64,000 nucleotides of DNA from Episyrphus balteatus (GCF_945859705.1 NC_079134.1:164025718-164089717); one strand, 5' to 3'; numbered from the stretch's first letter, positions 23,610 through 36,480 are shown. A program made the numbers and translations. The notes: generated by a model from the sequence alone, not told the origin.

Positions 23610-26160
23610 AAAGCTATAGCACCTCGAAACAACTAACTGGACTCATTAAAACGGATAGTTTATAGGAATTATCAATATGCGTATGCAGGCAAATGACATA
23701 TTTCGATTCAAATTGACAACTTGACACTCTTACAGGGTGGTTAAAATATGATTGAGTTTGATTGGATGACAATTATGATTGAAATCAATTGGAATACCCT
23801 GTTTTGAAATCAACTTCGTCAGAGGAAAGGTAATTATCGTAATTCTTGTGTTATAATGTGGCTTTAAACGGTAATGTCAAATCGGCTTTAGATCTTATTG
23901 ATTATGATCGTTTGTAAAAAGATGATGTGCGGGAGTGAATGTTATGTCGTCTGATTAAAGATGATTAAGCTAAATTACTTTTTTCTGATCATCATTATCA
24001 TGACTACGGTGTCGGATTGGAAACACACCTAGATTTTTACATGCAACTCTGAAGATCTGATGAACTGATGACCCATAAAGGAATAATCTATAAATTTGTA
24101 TAACGATAGTCGTCTACTCGTTTATCTTAGTTGAACAATGTTATTAGTTTCGGGTTTTTCTTGAATGCAAATATGAAAAAAAATGCTTCTTTATAATATT
24201 TTATTGTATTAGGAAAATATATTGACTAAAGGTAGTTGTTTTGTAGACGGAATTGAAAAGAAGATAAACAGTTCATTGTGGTTAGTCACTAATAGAAGAT
24301 ACTTACACGTGTCGCTGCTTTTTCCGGGAACTATAGGTAAGCTCTGATTTTTGAATTAAAAAAATAAAAAAAAAAAAAAATAAATAATTTGTACTTGTTT
24401 TTGTTGAATGGTGTAAAATGTGAATGAATTTCTAAAATTAAACATTTTGTTACATTTGTTACTGTTGTATTGTTAATGTCAATGGCCGAAAGGATAATCA
24501 GCGCTATAGAGGCGTTATTTCATTGATATTTCAGAAAGCTATAAATTATAATAAGAAAAATTACGTAATCGGGTTTGTATCAAGGGATTTGGCGGTGATA
24601 AATGCATTAACTGTCCTTATACATTTTATGGATGCCAAATCCTTTGGTAAGTCACTCCTACTCGAATGTATTTTTTCTGTTGTTTACGTACTTCATTTAT
24701 TAGAAACAAGAAGACAGCGTAGTGATTTCTCGATGAGTTGAAAAATGTCATATTCTTCTTATTATAAATCTTTCGTCATAACAATTTCCTGCTTGTGGCA
24801 GTAAAAAAAAGTCAGTATCACGTTTGTAATAAAAAAATCGTATTTTGATTTTTTAAGAATGATCGTCTTAGATCAAATAATGGCTCTTTTATGAAGTTCG
24901 TCAGTTTTCTCATTCCCTAATAAGTCGCCTTAAACATGTAAAGAGTGAATGTATGTAATCAAATACTTCATAGTGTTTCTTTCGATTTCCTGAAGTTTTT
25001 AATTCCACTTCCTATCTCTTAATATGGCATTACAGAAGTTTTTTAAAATCACATCAAGAAGTACTCTGCTGAATCTGAAATTTAAAATAAGTTAAGGGTT
25101 TTTTGTTTGAGAGAGAATTAAAAACAATGGGGATATTTAAAACAAAAAAAGTGATTGAAAGTAAAAAATTGAAAAAATAATTTACCCCAATTAATTACTC
25201 CAAAATTTTACCCCAATTTTGTAATATTTTCCATGCCCCCCCACCTATGAAAAATATATATACAATTTTAATAAAGTCGCTTAACCGTAACACATGCCAC
25301 CGAGCACTTGAAATATGTAGGTACTTTAAAATAAAGTTGCGTTTATTTTATCGAAAATTCGAAAATTAAAAAAAAAATTCATTTGACTCCAAAAAAATTT
25401 TAAACAAAAACTAATGCCGCCGACATCAGCACTACCCAAACCGTACCACGTTTTTTGAGTCATTAAAAAAAAAAGTTTCTAAAATTTTTCATTTAAGTCA
25501 AAATCGTGATACTTTAATTTTATTTGCAAAAATTCGATCAAAGTATTAAATCGAAAGTTTATGGAGTTTTTGTGGGCATATTAAACTGTAAAAGGCACAA
25601 TCAACATTACTGGTTTTCTCGATATTTCCAACTTAGCGGGTGATTATCCCAAAAGACACCTAACTCTTAATTTTTCAAATAAATTATATTATTATTATTA
25701 TAGATTTTAAAATACTCCTTAATTTTCTTGTACATGGTTTCTGAGATATACAGATACAATTTTGAATACAAAAAGATCCTTCCATTCAAAGTTCGATTTT
25801 TTAGCAAGAAGTGGTCGTATTGAACTTAAAAGAAAAAAGGAAATTTAAGGTGAATGAACAAGCTATCCGATCTTAAATGGTTAAGCTGGAAATGCTTTCG
25901 AACTGGGAAAGTAGAGCAAAATAAAAAAAACACGAAAATTTTGAAATTTATTTAAGTGGTTATAAGTCAGTGAATAATCAACCAAAGTCAAATGGTCTCA
26001 CCCTAAAATATCAGTGATATAGTTTTTATTATGTTTTTGTGGTTTAACTTAATGGGTCACTGTGGTGTATGTGTAACGAATTAAACTTGGCGTCACTCCA
26101 ATATTCGCGTGACGCATTTATAAATTGACTTATTTCAATACAAAAAGTATTTACAATAAC
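23610..26160. other. Upstream DNA of gene 3 and intergenic DNA
   Basis: The first 700 bp upstream of gene 3 are less AT-rich (repeated GATTG/GATTAAAGATGATTA phrases) and are the natural place for its enhancer. No specific site is claimed. The rest, including an open frame at 24523-24741, shows no protein or element I recognise. Confidence 0.4.
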
Positions 26161-26163
26161 AGC

Positions 26164-27480
26164 ATTTGATGTGGTGCTGGAAACTAAGTCCACGGGAACT
26201 AAGTCCACTGATGTAGTTAGTTCTCACTCAGTGAGAACCAAACCCACTTTATTAAAGTGGAGTAAGTTCCCATGCTAGGTGGGGATCTAATTCCTAAAAA
26301 AAAACGTGTGGTTTTCGTTCCCTCTGAATGTTAACTTAATTCCCATTTCACCAAGAAGAAGTTAACTAAGAATAAAAAGAATCGCGAGTTTTTAATTTGA
26401 CTTTTTACAGAATCTGGAAAATCAGCAGTTCATTTCGAAATCCAGTTTTCAAGAAACTGAAAAGAGTGTAACACTCACGGAACTAACCCAATTGCATGTT
26501 AGTTCCATTTGATTTGGAATTAACATTTACGGGACAAGGCACAGTTTAGTTAAAAAAGTGTTGTTATTGGCGCCTTCCTGGCGACTTTACATACCCTTAG
26601 CGGAGCAACAAAGTTATGTGAGTGGGACAGAGAACCCTAAAAAGGATTTAAAATACTGAGAACCCGTAAAGCGAGGCAGGCAAGGTTTCAGTTAGTTAAA
26701 AAGACGCCGACATTGGCGACTTTAAATATCCTAAGTGGACCGCTCACGCAAGTTCGTTCCTCTGCTTATCTAATGTTAGATCGCCAGGCAGACGCAAATG
26801 TTTGTATGTTAGTAAAGTGCTATAATTTGGCAAACGCGAAGCGGAAAAACATTTGCTGACATGAGAATCTATTTAATTTGTACAACCCAAACGCGAAGCG
26901 GAACAAAATTTTGCCCAGGGGAGAATCAATTTTGAGGTGTGAAAATAAAAATTCGAGCGAATTTTTATTTTCACACCTCAAAATTGATTCTCCCCTTTGC
27001 AAAATTGTTCGGTTCATCAGCAGTGGTCATATTAATTTGTCTCTGAAGGTACTTATACGCAAAAATAAAAAAAAAATACATGTGGGAACTTAGTGCCGAA
27101 ATTTTTCTTTTGGGACTTATGCCTCAGTAGTGAGGGACATACCTAAGACACGAATTGGATTCTAGTAAAGTGGGACATAAATTCCGAAAATAAAATCGGG
27201 ACTTATGCCCCTGTGAGATTTTTTTTTACTTAAATGTACTTTTACGAAAAATCACGCTTATTTGATTACTTTCGTTTTTCGTTATTAAATCGTTGTTGAA
27301 AATAATTTCTCTTTTAATTTTTTTGAGTGTGTACTAGGTTCCCATTAGAGAGTGGAATTCAATCCCACCTTGAATGGGAAAGAAAGCCACTTCACTAAAG
27401 TGGATTTCGTTCCCACTCGATGAGAACGAAGTCCCTCAGTGCACGTTCCCGTGGACTTAATTCCCTGCACCATTTTATGT
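26164..27480. mobile_element. 1.3-kb modular palindromic element, GGTG family copy 1
   Basis: Element 26173-27471 with ends GGTGCTGGAAACTAAGTCC and the inverted GGACTTAATTCCCTGCACC; inner inverted blocks around CCACTTTATTAAAGTGG extend the similarity over about 100 bp. The flanks ATTTGATGT (26164-26172) and ATTTTATGT (27472-27480) form a 9-bp duplication with one mismatch. At the centre lies a near-perfect hairpin of about 44-bp arms (26933-27000; GAGGTGTGAAAATAAAAATT and complement). Twice before it stands AACGCGAAGCGG. The right half repeats GGGACTTATGCC-like motifs. No transposase. The same modules recur at 59412 and 63239. A 9-bp duplication suggests a Mutator-like mover (inference). Confidence 0.75.
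26932..27004. repeat. Long perfect hairpin at the centre of the GGTG element
   Basis: GGGGAGAATCAATTTTGAGG and its complement face each other with AAATAAAAATTCG / CGAATTTTTATTT between. The two halves are separated by only two unpaired bases. It explains why mirrored open frames appear on both strands here. Confidence 0.85.
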
Positions 27481-29417
27481 ACGTGACCAGGGGCGGATCC
27501 AGGATTTTTTTCTGGGGGGGGCACAAGGGACGGATTGGCAAAAAAAACAGCAATAACAGTTAGAAATAAAGTGAAGTACCATACGACTGACTAACAAGCA
27601 GAAAATTTTAACCTGGCCAAAAATATTTAGGCACATTTCCCACATCAAATAGGTACCAAATGACCAAAAAGTTATTCGGAAGGAAAAATTTTCATTTTCT
27701 TGTTACAGTAAAAGCCACTTAAGTGCTAACCCTCTTACTCCTGGATTAGCCGGAAGAAAAAAATATAAAAAATCAGAAAATGCACGTACAATTCTGTGCT
27801 ATATTAAAGTTAGTAATCTATTCTTTGTTTAATTTTTTGACTTAAGTTGTTTCACCAAATAGATTTTGAGAAATTAAGTTTTAAAGATGAAATTTTGAAA
27901 AAAAAAAAATGTTTACGTTTTTTAATTGATTTTGTATAAAATTTTAAAATATTATGGACATAATTATACCATTCGTTAATGACCTAGTAGTTTTTAGTCA
28001 AATACTAAAGACTTCATTCTAATAAATATTAAAGTTCCTAAGAATAACAAAAAAAACTGAATCCTACTTTTTTGCCGGGAAACCCAGTTTTTTTTTTTTT
28101 TATTTGCATTAACCTTTTGTAACCCAAGGTCGTAAATTTAAAAATTAATAAGTCAATCGATTGGCCTTTATCTTTAATAAAACACGTATTTTTAAAAAAT
28201 TGAATTAAGTCATTATTTACTTAGTTATTTCGATATTTTGGGAGTAAAAAAAAAGTTTAAATAATTTATTTTTATATAAAAATTCAAAAATTCAAGCAAA
28301 AAACAAAAACAAAACCTATTTTTTTCTGAATTTCGTAGTTTTTATACAAATTTGCTTATTTTCAAAAAAAGCCCAACTTTCAACATTAACTGTAAATTAA
28401 AAACTATTGGTGCTATTTATTAGAAATTTGAAGTACTATTTCGATAAAGCAATACTTAAAGATTATAATATTAGAAGCTTCAAAAGAAAAAAAAAAAATA
28501 GTTTGTAGAGCTTTTATGCAATCTTTTTCGGTTTGTTACAGAAATGTCACATGGGGCTACAAGGGGTTAAATTGTTTTATACCTCAAGAATATTGTGTTC
28601 AAATCGTAGGTCTCTTGGAGCCAAATTGACCAAGTTATAAGTATTTTAATACTACCCTTAGGAACGTTTTAGTCTTTTAGTCCAGAGTTCAAAACTTTAA
28701 ATCGTTATCCCCACAACTAATGTTTTCAACGCCGGTGCTCCTCAAAACTTCAAAACTACTGCACCGATTCTTTTGAAATTTGGAACACTATTATTTTTAC
28801 ATATTTTTAGAGGTATCCCTGGAGAAATTTTCTCAATAAAATAATATTTATAAAAATCTATAAGTAAGGGTCGCTTTTGAGGAGTTTTTTTTCAAGGGGT
28901 CTTTATTTTCGGGGTGCAAACTTGGGCAAACTTCTGAAATGCAAGTTTGTTCTACATATATAGCAGTTCTATAATGTATAGTTTATGCAATTTTGTGACG
29001 TGTTCCGCTATTTTAAAAACACTAATGTTGAAAAAAAACAACGAAAAAAGTGCAAATTTTTTAACCCCTCTGTATGAAAAAATAGAGTTGCATATACAAT
29101 TATTTTTTTTATATCATTCAATGTCATTCGATGTCCATATCAAAATTTTTCACCAAAATCACTTTGAAAATTCACTTTTTTTTAAATCGAAAAATCGTTT
29201 ATTTATTTGTGAGGTGGAGCTTTTCATGGGAAAGGGATGAAACAAACAACAAAATTCGCATTTTCAGCCAGAAATAGACAAGAATTTCACTCAAGTTCTT
29301 TCTGTTTTTATTAAAAATAAAACTCTTATAGTTTGATTTCCTTTAAGTATGAACTTTAAGTTCTGGGGGGGGCACGTGCCCCCGTGCCCCCCCCCTGAAT
29401 CCGCCTATGTACGTGAC
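27480..29417. mobile_element. 1.9-kb non-autonomous hAT element
   Basis: Element 27488-29409 starts CAGGGGCGGATCCAGG and ends CCTGAATCCGCCTATG, inverted repeats with a few changes. Next to them are G8 and C9 runs. The exact 8-bp flanks TACGTGAC (27480-27487 and 29410-29417) are the length typical of hAT insertions. The interior holds AT-rich sequence and the phrase TGCACCGATTCTTTTGAAAT but no transposase frame. It inserted immediately at the right end of the GGTG element; its left duplication shares a base with that element's target duplication. Confidence 0.85.
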
Positions 29418-31630
29418 ACCTAACCTAAGATTTTTTAGTTTACAACTATACAAATACATACAAACAAGCAAAAATAATCAACACATAAAAATAGGTTATT
29501 TAATTAATTCAATAATTTTCAACAAGCGGTCAATTGAATCACTTTTGCAAACACTAAAATTTATATCCACACCCCCATTTTTTAAAACCTACAATTTTCA
29601 AAATTCAAAAAAGCAATTGCAAAATAATCAAACACTCCGTTATCCGAAAAATATCATCATAATCAGTTAACCTTTGAGTCAAATAAGCTATTTCAACACA
29701 CACGACTGGCCGGCCTGTGTTGGCCGGTGTCGGTGGCGGTCAGTCAGCCAGACACCAACCAAATCACTGACTGCGAATCCGCCCATTTGCATGGATATAT
29801 CCCATCTATAAAATTTTTGAATAGCTAATTCAGTGCTATTCTTCCTCATATCATAATCATCATCCACACTGAAAGATGCGCTTTGTCAGCTTGAAATATA
29901 TAGTATCTTTTCTTACAAAATTTCATATCCAATTCAAAGAGAGGTGTAAAAAATTGGTGAAGAACTCGAAGATGCTTGCTGATGCACGTCTCAATAATTG
30001 AAACCCGTTGGATAAAATTATAGAATTCGCATCTAAATGTCAGCCATCCGAGCCAAGAGTGAGTGTTCCGTATACTCTCTTAGCATGATTTGGTTCTTAT
30101 GGTTTTTACGCTGCTACATAATAGAGGAACCTGGGTAAGTGGGCTGCACCCATCTCATCATTGTCGTAGTCATCGTCGTCGTCGTCAGTGAAAGATCGAG
30201 GAGAGAAAATTTATTATGTAAATGGAAATCATTCGCATATAGCCAAAGATCCGGCGCAGTCGATTGTGCTTGTGCGCATTTATACGATCCACATAACTAT
30301 TTCAAGGCTTTTCAGCTATCGAATCTAGATGCAAATGCGAATTGACTCATTTGTGATGCATCCGAGACAAATATTGGCAATGACATCCCAAAAGCATTCA
30401 ATTTTCAAATAAATGACCGTGGATTGGATTTTGAAGACCCCCGCACACTTGATTGAAGATTGAGGAAACATTATTTGTTTTTATGACCCTTTTAGAGCAA
30501 GTGTATGTAGGCTTTTTTTAAGTTTTTCATAAGTGTCAATCAGTTGTGTGTCATTAACGTAAAATGCATTTGTAGCTGTCGGATTATTATTTGTAACTTG
30601 TTCATACAGTACTGAATAAATTGGTTAAACGTTTTTGACTATTTATGACTTTTTTATTTTTCGTTCAAAGACATTTTAATTATAATAATCTTTTTGGAGT
30701 TATATTTTGCCTTATGCAATAAAAAAGACACTTAGATGTGGTGAGCATGTCAGATTAAAAAGTTGAAGCATAAAAGAACCGAATTCAATCTGTTTTGAGT
30801 TATATCAATTGAAAAGGTTAATAGGTGAAGTGTATTGATTATTTTGAATAAAAATTTGAATCAATTTTTTACTTAAAACATTTTAGTTTTATTAAATATA
30901 GTGGACGTTGAACTTATTTTAAAGCGGCAGTTCAACAGGGAAACAAAATCCAATTTTTGCTTGATACATAACACTGCCCAACACACAAAAATTGTATCAT
31001 TTCTTACTAAATGGAGGGTGCTAATTCCGAAAACAATACACTGCTTTTTTCCTAGCAGCTCTAGTTTTTAAATTATTCATTAATAAATTGGCATACATAT
31101 TCATATACATTTTTTGCTAAAAATTTTGTTTTTGTATTTTCATCTTCCTTACTTCTGAAATACATTACATTCGAAATAAATTTTTTAAGCAAAACTTTAA
31201 AAACGCATGTGTAATAAGACAAGCAAAAAAAAAAAAGTAGGAAATTACCTCCAAAATGTGAAAAAATGAAAATATCTAAAAAAAACAAGCTCCTAGAAAG
31301 GAACCAGTGTGGTTTAGGTTCGTAAAAGATTTTTCTGGAATATGTAAACAAATAGTTGTAATGTGAAAGCAAAATTATTTAAAAAAAAACAGAGCTTCTA
31401 GAAAGAAAAATATAGGATAACTGGCCCAAAATACATTAAGTTTAATAATATAAAAATATAAAATTTTAATAAACTCTCAAAAAAAGGAAAACTTAAAAAA
31501 AATAGTTTGAACAAATATTAAAAACTAAATATTTCAAAAACTAGATCTGCTAGCAAGAAATCAATATGATTTTTGAGCTTATAGTCCGGTCAATTTAGAC
31601 ATCCGAGGTTACATTAATTCCCAGCAAGCT
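29418..31630. other. Intergenic DNA with a GC-richer island at about 29700-30430
   Basis: The island opens with ACTGGCCGGCCTGTG, GGTGTCGGTGGCGG and later contains a short GTC/CATCGTCGT repeat near 30160-30190. No frame in it shows a protein I recognise. Such islands in AT-rich fly intergenic DNA are often regulatory, but this is an inference. The part after 30430 is ordinary AT-rich DNA. Confidence 0.35.
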
Positions 31631-31639
31631 GAAAATCGG

Positions 31640-32351
31640 TACACCGAAAAAAAAAAACCAATATCAATTTAACATTTTTTAAATATCAAATTAACATTTT
31701 TTAAATATCAGCCAAAAATGCTCTATAAAATGTGTTTTATGATATTTAAAATGTTAAAACAACATTTTTATTATCAGGATGATATTTAAATGTCACATTT
31801 TGGAATTTTTTTTTGATATTTTATTATCATTTTTTCATATCAATTTCTCATTCCAAATTATTGAAAAATATTAAATAAAAAATTCTTAATGTGTACTAAT
31901 TAAAAGGCGCTTTGTGTTTTTTCGAAGTAAAATGTATGATTTACTGAGAAAATTTGATCGGCACTTAGATTTTACTTCACATAGTTTGGGAGAAAATAAC
32001 AAAACAATAATTATATTACCTATAATAAAAAAAATAATATCACCACTATTTTGTAAAGAATATTCTCTTTCACTAATGTTTTGAAAAAAGAAAGAAATTT
32101 CTTAAAATAAAAAAAATAATAAAAAAGAAAAGGAAAGAAATAGGTTTCCTTATAATAAACTAAAACGTAAAATCTAGTCAACATTGATAATTTAATTGTC
32201 AAAGTGAAATTTTCACTATTCCACCTGAAATTAAAAAAATGTCAAAATGATATGATAATATATCAAAATTGATATTTTAATTGTTGGACGACTTTTGTCA
32301 CTGAAAAATGTTAATTTGATAGCTGTTATTATCAATTTTTTTTTCGGTGTA
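31640..32351. mobile_element. 708-bp MITE with CACCGAAAAAAA ends and TA duplication
   Basis: Element 31642-32349, ends CACCGAAAAAAAAA and TTTTTTTTTCGGTG, flanked by TA on both sides. Subterminal motifs such as ATATCAATTTAACATTTTTT and AAAATGTTAATTTGATA are also inverted. Non-coding. TA duplications suit Tc1/mariner-type movers; assignment is an inference. Confidence 0.75.
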
Positions 32352-32810
32352 GGATTGTTAGAAACACCATCATAAGTTAAATCTTAAAAGTCCTCATCGA
32401 TCCGAGACCTGGAAAAAATTTTACTTGGGGTCAAAGGTCACAAAAAATGGTTTGTCACTCTTGAAATTTCATTATTTTTTTAGCTTGAATTTTGTTATTC
32501 AATGGTTAAGATTATGGGGAAAGCAAAAAAAAAAAAAATGGAAATTTTCACCATTTTTCCGATTGGGGCCCTTCTCCCGAAACCATTTTCTTGGTAATTT
32601 TTGTTTAGAATAATTCCGAATATAATACAGGATGTCCGATAGAGAATGGGCAACCCTTAAACGGCTGATAGCTATACTTATGACCAGGGATAGGATCTTG
32701 TGGACCTAAAAACTTAAAAAAAGGCAAAATAAAACTCCCAAAAAGGCATAAAAACGCATTTATTGAGAAAAGAATGAAATATAAAAATTAATTGCAGTAA
32801 TTTTGAACAA

Positions 32811-33355
32811 TCATGAGTTTTTTTTTAAATTTTCAGTTAACAAGCGCCTGCGATTGTCCCTTAAGAGTGCTCTAAAGCAGCTAAAATATCTCTCTACATC
32901 TGTAGAGACGACTGGACCCCAATTAAAGAACTCGACATCGCCCACTTCAACATTTTCCGGGAGCTCTGGGGTCGAACTACGGCATACGTTCGTTAACGTT
33001 TTGACTATTTCTTTCTCTTTTTAATTAGAAGAAAATGATAGAGACATAAAGCGTCAATACGTTAACGTACGAATGCCGTAGTTCGACCCCTGGATTTGTG
33101 TTCCAATGTATTACGCAATTTATTTGTTCAACTCTTTCGAGTCCTTTATTTGCCAAAAAAAATTGATCTGTATTTCTCAAAAACATCTTTTGCGACTGCC
33201 CCTTTCGCAGCTTCCAAATCTCTCTTGATTATGTCCAAAATCTGGAGAACTTCTTCAAATCGAGTATTGTAAATTGAGTAAGTTAGCTTTTGAACTCTGA
33301 TACGTGTCGGTTGTCGGCCGCGCAATAGAACGTAGAAGACAATAAATGGTAGCAA
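32811..33355 (-). pseudogene. hAT transposase C-terminal fragment, broken
   Basis: On the minus strand, 32966-32814 encodes 51 residues ending in a TGA, including STDVERYFSCFRALLRDN and RRRLLTENLKK. This matches the C-terminal dimerisation region of insect hAT transposases (pattern D-V-E-R-x-F-S ... L-L-x-D-N-R ... E-N-L). Upstream, 33355-33146 encodes a helical segment (LQILDIIKRDLEAAKGAVAK) in another frame and ends at a stop. A palindromic insertion (32968-33090) splits the two. Only the 3' end of the gene remains, so it cannot make an active transposase. Confidence 0.7.
32968..33090. mobile_element. 123-bp palindromic MITE nested in the hAT remnant
   Basis: Ends GGGGTCGAACTACGGCAT and ATGCCGTAGTTCGACCCC are perfect inverted repeats. 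Inner CGTTCGTTAACG / CGTTAACGTACG continue the pairing, and the loop is about 60 bp. It interrupts the transposase fragment, so it arrived after the hAT element. Confidence 0.8.
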
Positions 33356-33751
33356 TAGCAGACAAACAAGTTGCTTAGCTAGATCTTTTCATTCGAATTT
33401 TGTTTGTGTGGGGCATTTAGTGAATTTTTATTATAGAATAGATACCTATATTGAGCAAGTAATATACTGAGTAAGTTAGCTTTTTGTTTGTATATTTGAG
33501 TGTTTTGTGTGTAGGCATTACCTTTAAGACGCTAAAAAGATAAAAAACATAGGAAAAGACAAAAAAAGGCAATAACAAGAGAAAAGGCAAAAAAAAGGCA
33601 ATAACGAAAGAAAAGGCAAAAAAAAGGCAAAATAAAATACATATATTTGGCACTAGGGCGACGTGAAACGTGTTTATTTTTAATCTATAATGTCGTACGA
33701 TTAAGCAAGAAAAAAAGGCAAATACCACAAAATCCTATCCCTGCTTATGAC

Positions 33752-35200
33752 TGTTCTAAAAACAGATAGAAAAAAGTTCTATCGCAACCAGTTCGTAAAA
33801 TATTGGCTTTTTTTCGTTCAGTGTATTTTAAATTTTATCATTTTATGTTTTCGTTCACTACAACCATAAATGAATGAATTTTATTTATTTATTTTTTTTT
33901 TTTATAATTTTCTAAAATAATTGGATGAGTACCTACATAAACACTTTTAAAAATTTCATAGCTATTGCAAATTTTCCTTTAAAAAAATTTGAAATCTGTG
34001 TTTCGATGCAAAATGTAAAAAAAGTATTTTATGAAATAAATATCAACTTGATTATGCTAATGCATTAGCATTACCCACGATGCATATTTTTTGTTTTTAT
34101 CAGCAAGTAAACAATTGACTACTTTTTAATGCTTATCTATCTTATAAAATTTGAAGACAAATTTTGAATTAGCAAAAATCGAAAGTAATAAAAGTAAATC
34201 CCAAAGAGCTTAATCGTAATAATGTCTTACTGCCAAAATAAGCAACTGCTCCCTAAATTGGCAGAAAAGCAATACATTTCCATAAAATAAAATAATGATT
34301 TATTTTTAATTTTTTTAATTTATAGAATCAATAACTATTAAGCACTAGATATCTATATGTATGCAACTATTGTTCACATGTTGCTTAGAAAGGATACCTT
34401 AAGGACCAATTTATTCACACTGTATTAAATTTAAAATAGCCATTTTAAATTCTTTAGGTATGTAAAAACGGGAAATTTTAAAATTTGTACGCGATTTGAC
34501 AGATTTTTAATTTTTAATGGCGAAATTAAATGAATCATTTATTTGCAAAACATGATAAGTCCATGATTTTTAATTCTTAAGGAGAAGAAAAAAAAGTTCC
34601 ATTTTCTTTTGATATGCGTAACAAAATGTATAAAAAATATATTCTGTAGGACTCTTGCCTAGCTACAAAATACCGTTTCGTTTTTAATTTTTGGAGCGAT
34701 AGTTCAAAAGATAAAAAATAAAAATGCTTTTGGACTTATCATACTTTGAAAATAAACGGATGTGAAATTAGTGTTAAAATGGATATACAATTTTGCTTTT
34801 AGCCCCAGTCTATCAAACAATTGTATTAGAGATTAAAATACAATGTCCGGAGGTGCGGACTACTTATTTAACTTTAAAGTAGCTTTAAACTTAAGATTTT
34901 CAATCATTAGTCGAATATAGCATTTACACAAAAAGAAGCTGTTGTTTATTTTCAAAAGATGATAAGTCCGGGACTTATTCTGTTTTTGATACTGAAAAAA
35001 TATTTCGCGTAGCTATAAAATCGGATATAGATGGAGTAGATACTTCATATTTTGAAGACAGACGTGGTTATCCCTGGAGTACAAATTTAGTCAAAAAAAT
35101 GAATTTTGAAAAAAAGTGGACTTATCATGTTTTGAAAATAAATGGTTCAAATAATATAATGGAAAAAAAGACAAACAAAATTACATATATGTTTTGTAAA
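33752..35200. other. AT-rich intergenic DNA
   Basis: No gene or defined element. The phrase 'tgataagtcc..ggactta' recurs three or four times between about 34550 and 35130 (GATAAGTCC, GGACTTATCATAC, GATAAGTCCGGGACTTATTC, GGACTTATCATG), which suggests an old repeat with internal palindromes. Confidence 0.4.
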
Positions 35201-35529
35201 AAATCAATTTATTCATTATTTCTTTTTTTTTGTAATCAACTTAAAATCTAATTTAATGAGTGTTCATTTGAAAAAAATGTTCTAGCATTTGTTGGCATAA
35301 AATTGATAAAAAAAATAATACTATTTACAAAATTCAAATCTAGCCAACAAGTTTAAGTGTACTTGTGTCGTGTATATATGTCAAGTGTATAAAAATGTCT
35401 TTGTGTATTATGAAATGAAGAAAATCACATAAAATAAATGTTTTCATAGGGCAGGAAAAGGGAACAATTAGATAATAATTCATTTACAACAAAAATAAAA
35501 CGAAATTAATTTCAAATTCAAATCTAAAC

Positions 35530-36480
35530 TTAACCCCTTCGAATGGCATTCGGGTTACTTCCTTGTTCTGGCTGAGGTGGTGCTGTAGCCAAATATTCCA
35601 AAGCCCTCTGAATTGCTGGTGGGATTGGTGGTGGTGTTGGCAAATGATCACCTTGAGCCTGGAATCCATTTTCATCGGCAGTATAAACTACAGTTATCAA
35701 TTGTCCATCTGGAGCTGTATATGAGTAACGACCTTGAGCAACCTATAAATAAAATAATAATTCAATTTAAACACGTTTATGAATTTGAATAAAAATTAGA
35801 TCCAATCTCTTCCAACGATCTAGTGAGCTCTAAACTTTCCCAACAACAACGCATTTGCAAAGTGTGCACTGCTTTAAATAACTCGAGACACTCTTTAACA
35901 TTTTAATGTGAAGTTATGTTATGCAGCGCACTTTTAAATACCAAGAAGCTCCAACTCCAAGCCCATTGTAATTGCAAATTCAAGTTTGCATCTCAGCTCT
36001 TTTGTTTTAGTGTAATTCGTGTTGTATATGAGAAGGGATTTGAATGGAATTTGTGCTTGTTATGCAATTCGGTGCCACCAAATTGAACTCATACTAATCA
36101 CCCAAGGAGCCACACAAAAGGTCATCTCGAGTCTACAACTACTACGCTCCCAACAAAGCAAAGTTCCATTTATCATATTGAATCAAGATGAACCCACCTG
36201 TGCTTCGGTATCTGGATTGCCAGCATTTTTCAAAAACCCTGTCTCCTCGGCAGTTATTCCATTTCCAGTCTCGTAATTAAACTTGTAGGATCCATCGAAA
36301 TTGACTTCCTGCTCTTGTCGAATAATTGGAATGGGATCGCCGGATCCCTGGGGAGCGGCAGTAACAACCGCTAACATGCCGATGAGTACAAAAATCTGTG
36401 AGACAGATGAATTAGTTTGGTTAATCCTTTTTTGAAAATCCTTTTTTTTTTTGTTTTAATCCACTTACAAAGATCTTCAT
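35530..36480 (-). CDS. Secreted RR-1 cuticle protein, 140 residues (3 exons)
   Basis: Exons (minus) 36480-36469, 36395-36198, 35742-35530; introns 73 and 455 bp, both phase 0. MKIF from exon 1 plus IFVLIGMLAVVTA makes a signal peptide cut near residues 17-18. The mature protein is short: an acidic lead (PIIRQEQEVNFDG), then a textbook RR-1 domain (about 36-101) with YKFNYETGNGITAEETG, QGRYSYTAPDGQLITVVY, TADENGFQAQGDHLPTPPP, then IPPAIQRALEYLA and a Pro/Gln tail ending NPNAIRRG. Length and layout are those of the common small larval or pupal RR-1 proteins. Possible poly(A) signals on the minus strand are ATTAAA at 35257-35252 and AATAAA at 35213-35208. Deposited in soft cuticle and bound to chitin by family inference. 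Confidence 0.93.

Larger units (their letters stand above)
32677..33751. mobile_element. 1.06-kb hAT element remnant
   Basis: Element 32685-33743 with inverted ends CAGGGATAGGATCTTGTGG and CCACAAAATCCTATCCCTG (one mismatch) and exact 8-bp flanks CTTATGAC (32677-32684, 33744-33751), which also fit the nTnnnnAn hAT target preference. It carries AAAAGGCAAA repeats near both ends, a broken transposase fragment on the minus strand and a small palindromic insertion. Confidence 0.9.

Noticed and set aside
24050..24080. CTGATGA motifs that could start another hammerhead
   Set aside because: No helix II followed by GAAA and no matching GTC strand nearby; the same holds for CTGATGA near 61890 and 62020.
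26820..27093. Paired open frames on both strands
   Set aside because: They are the two arms of the central hairpin of the GGTG element; mirrored translations of a palindrome.
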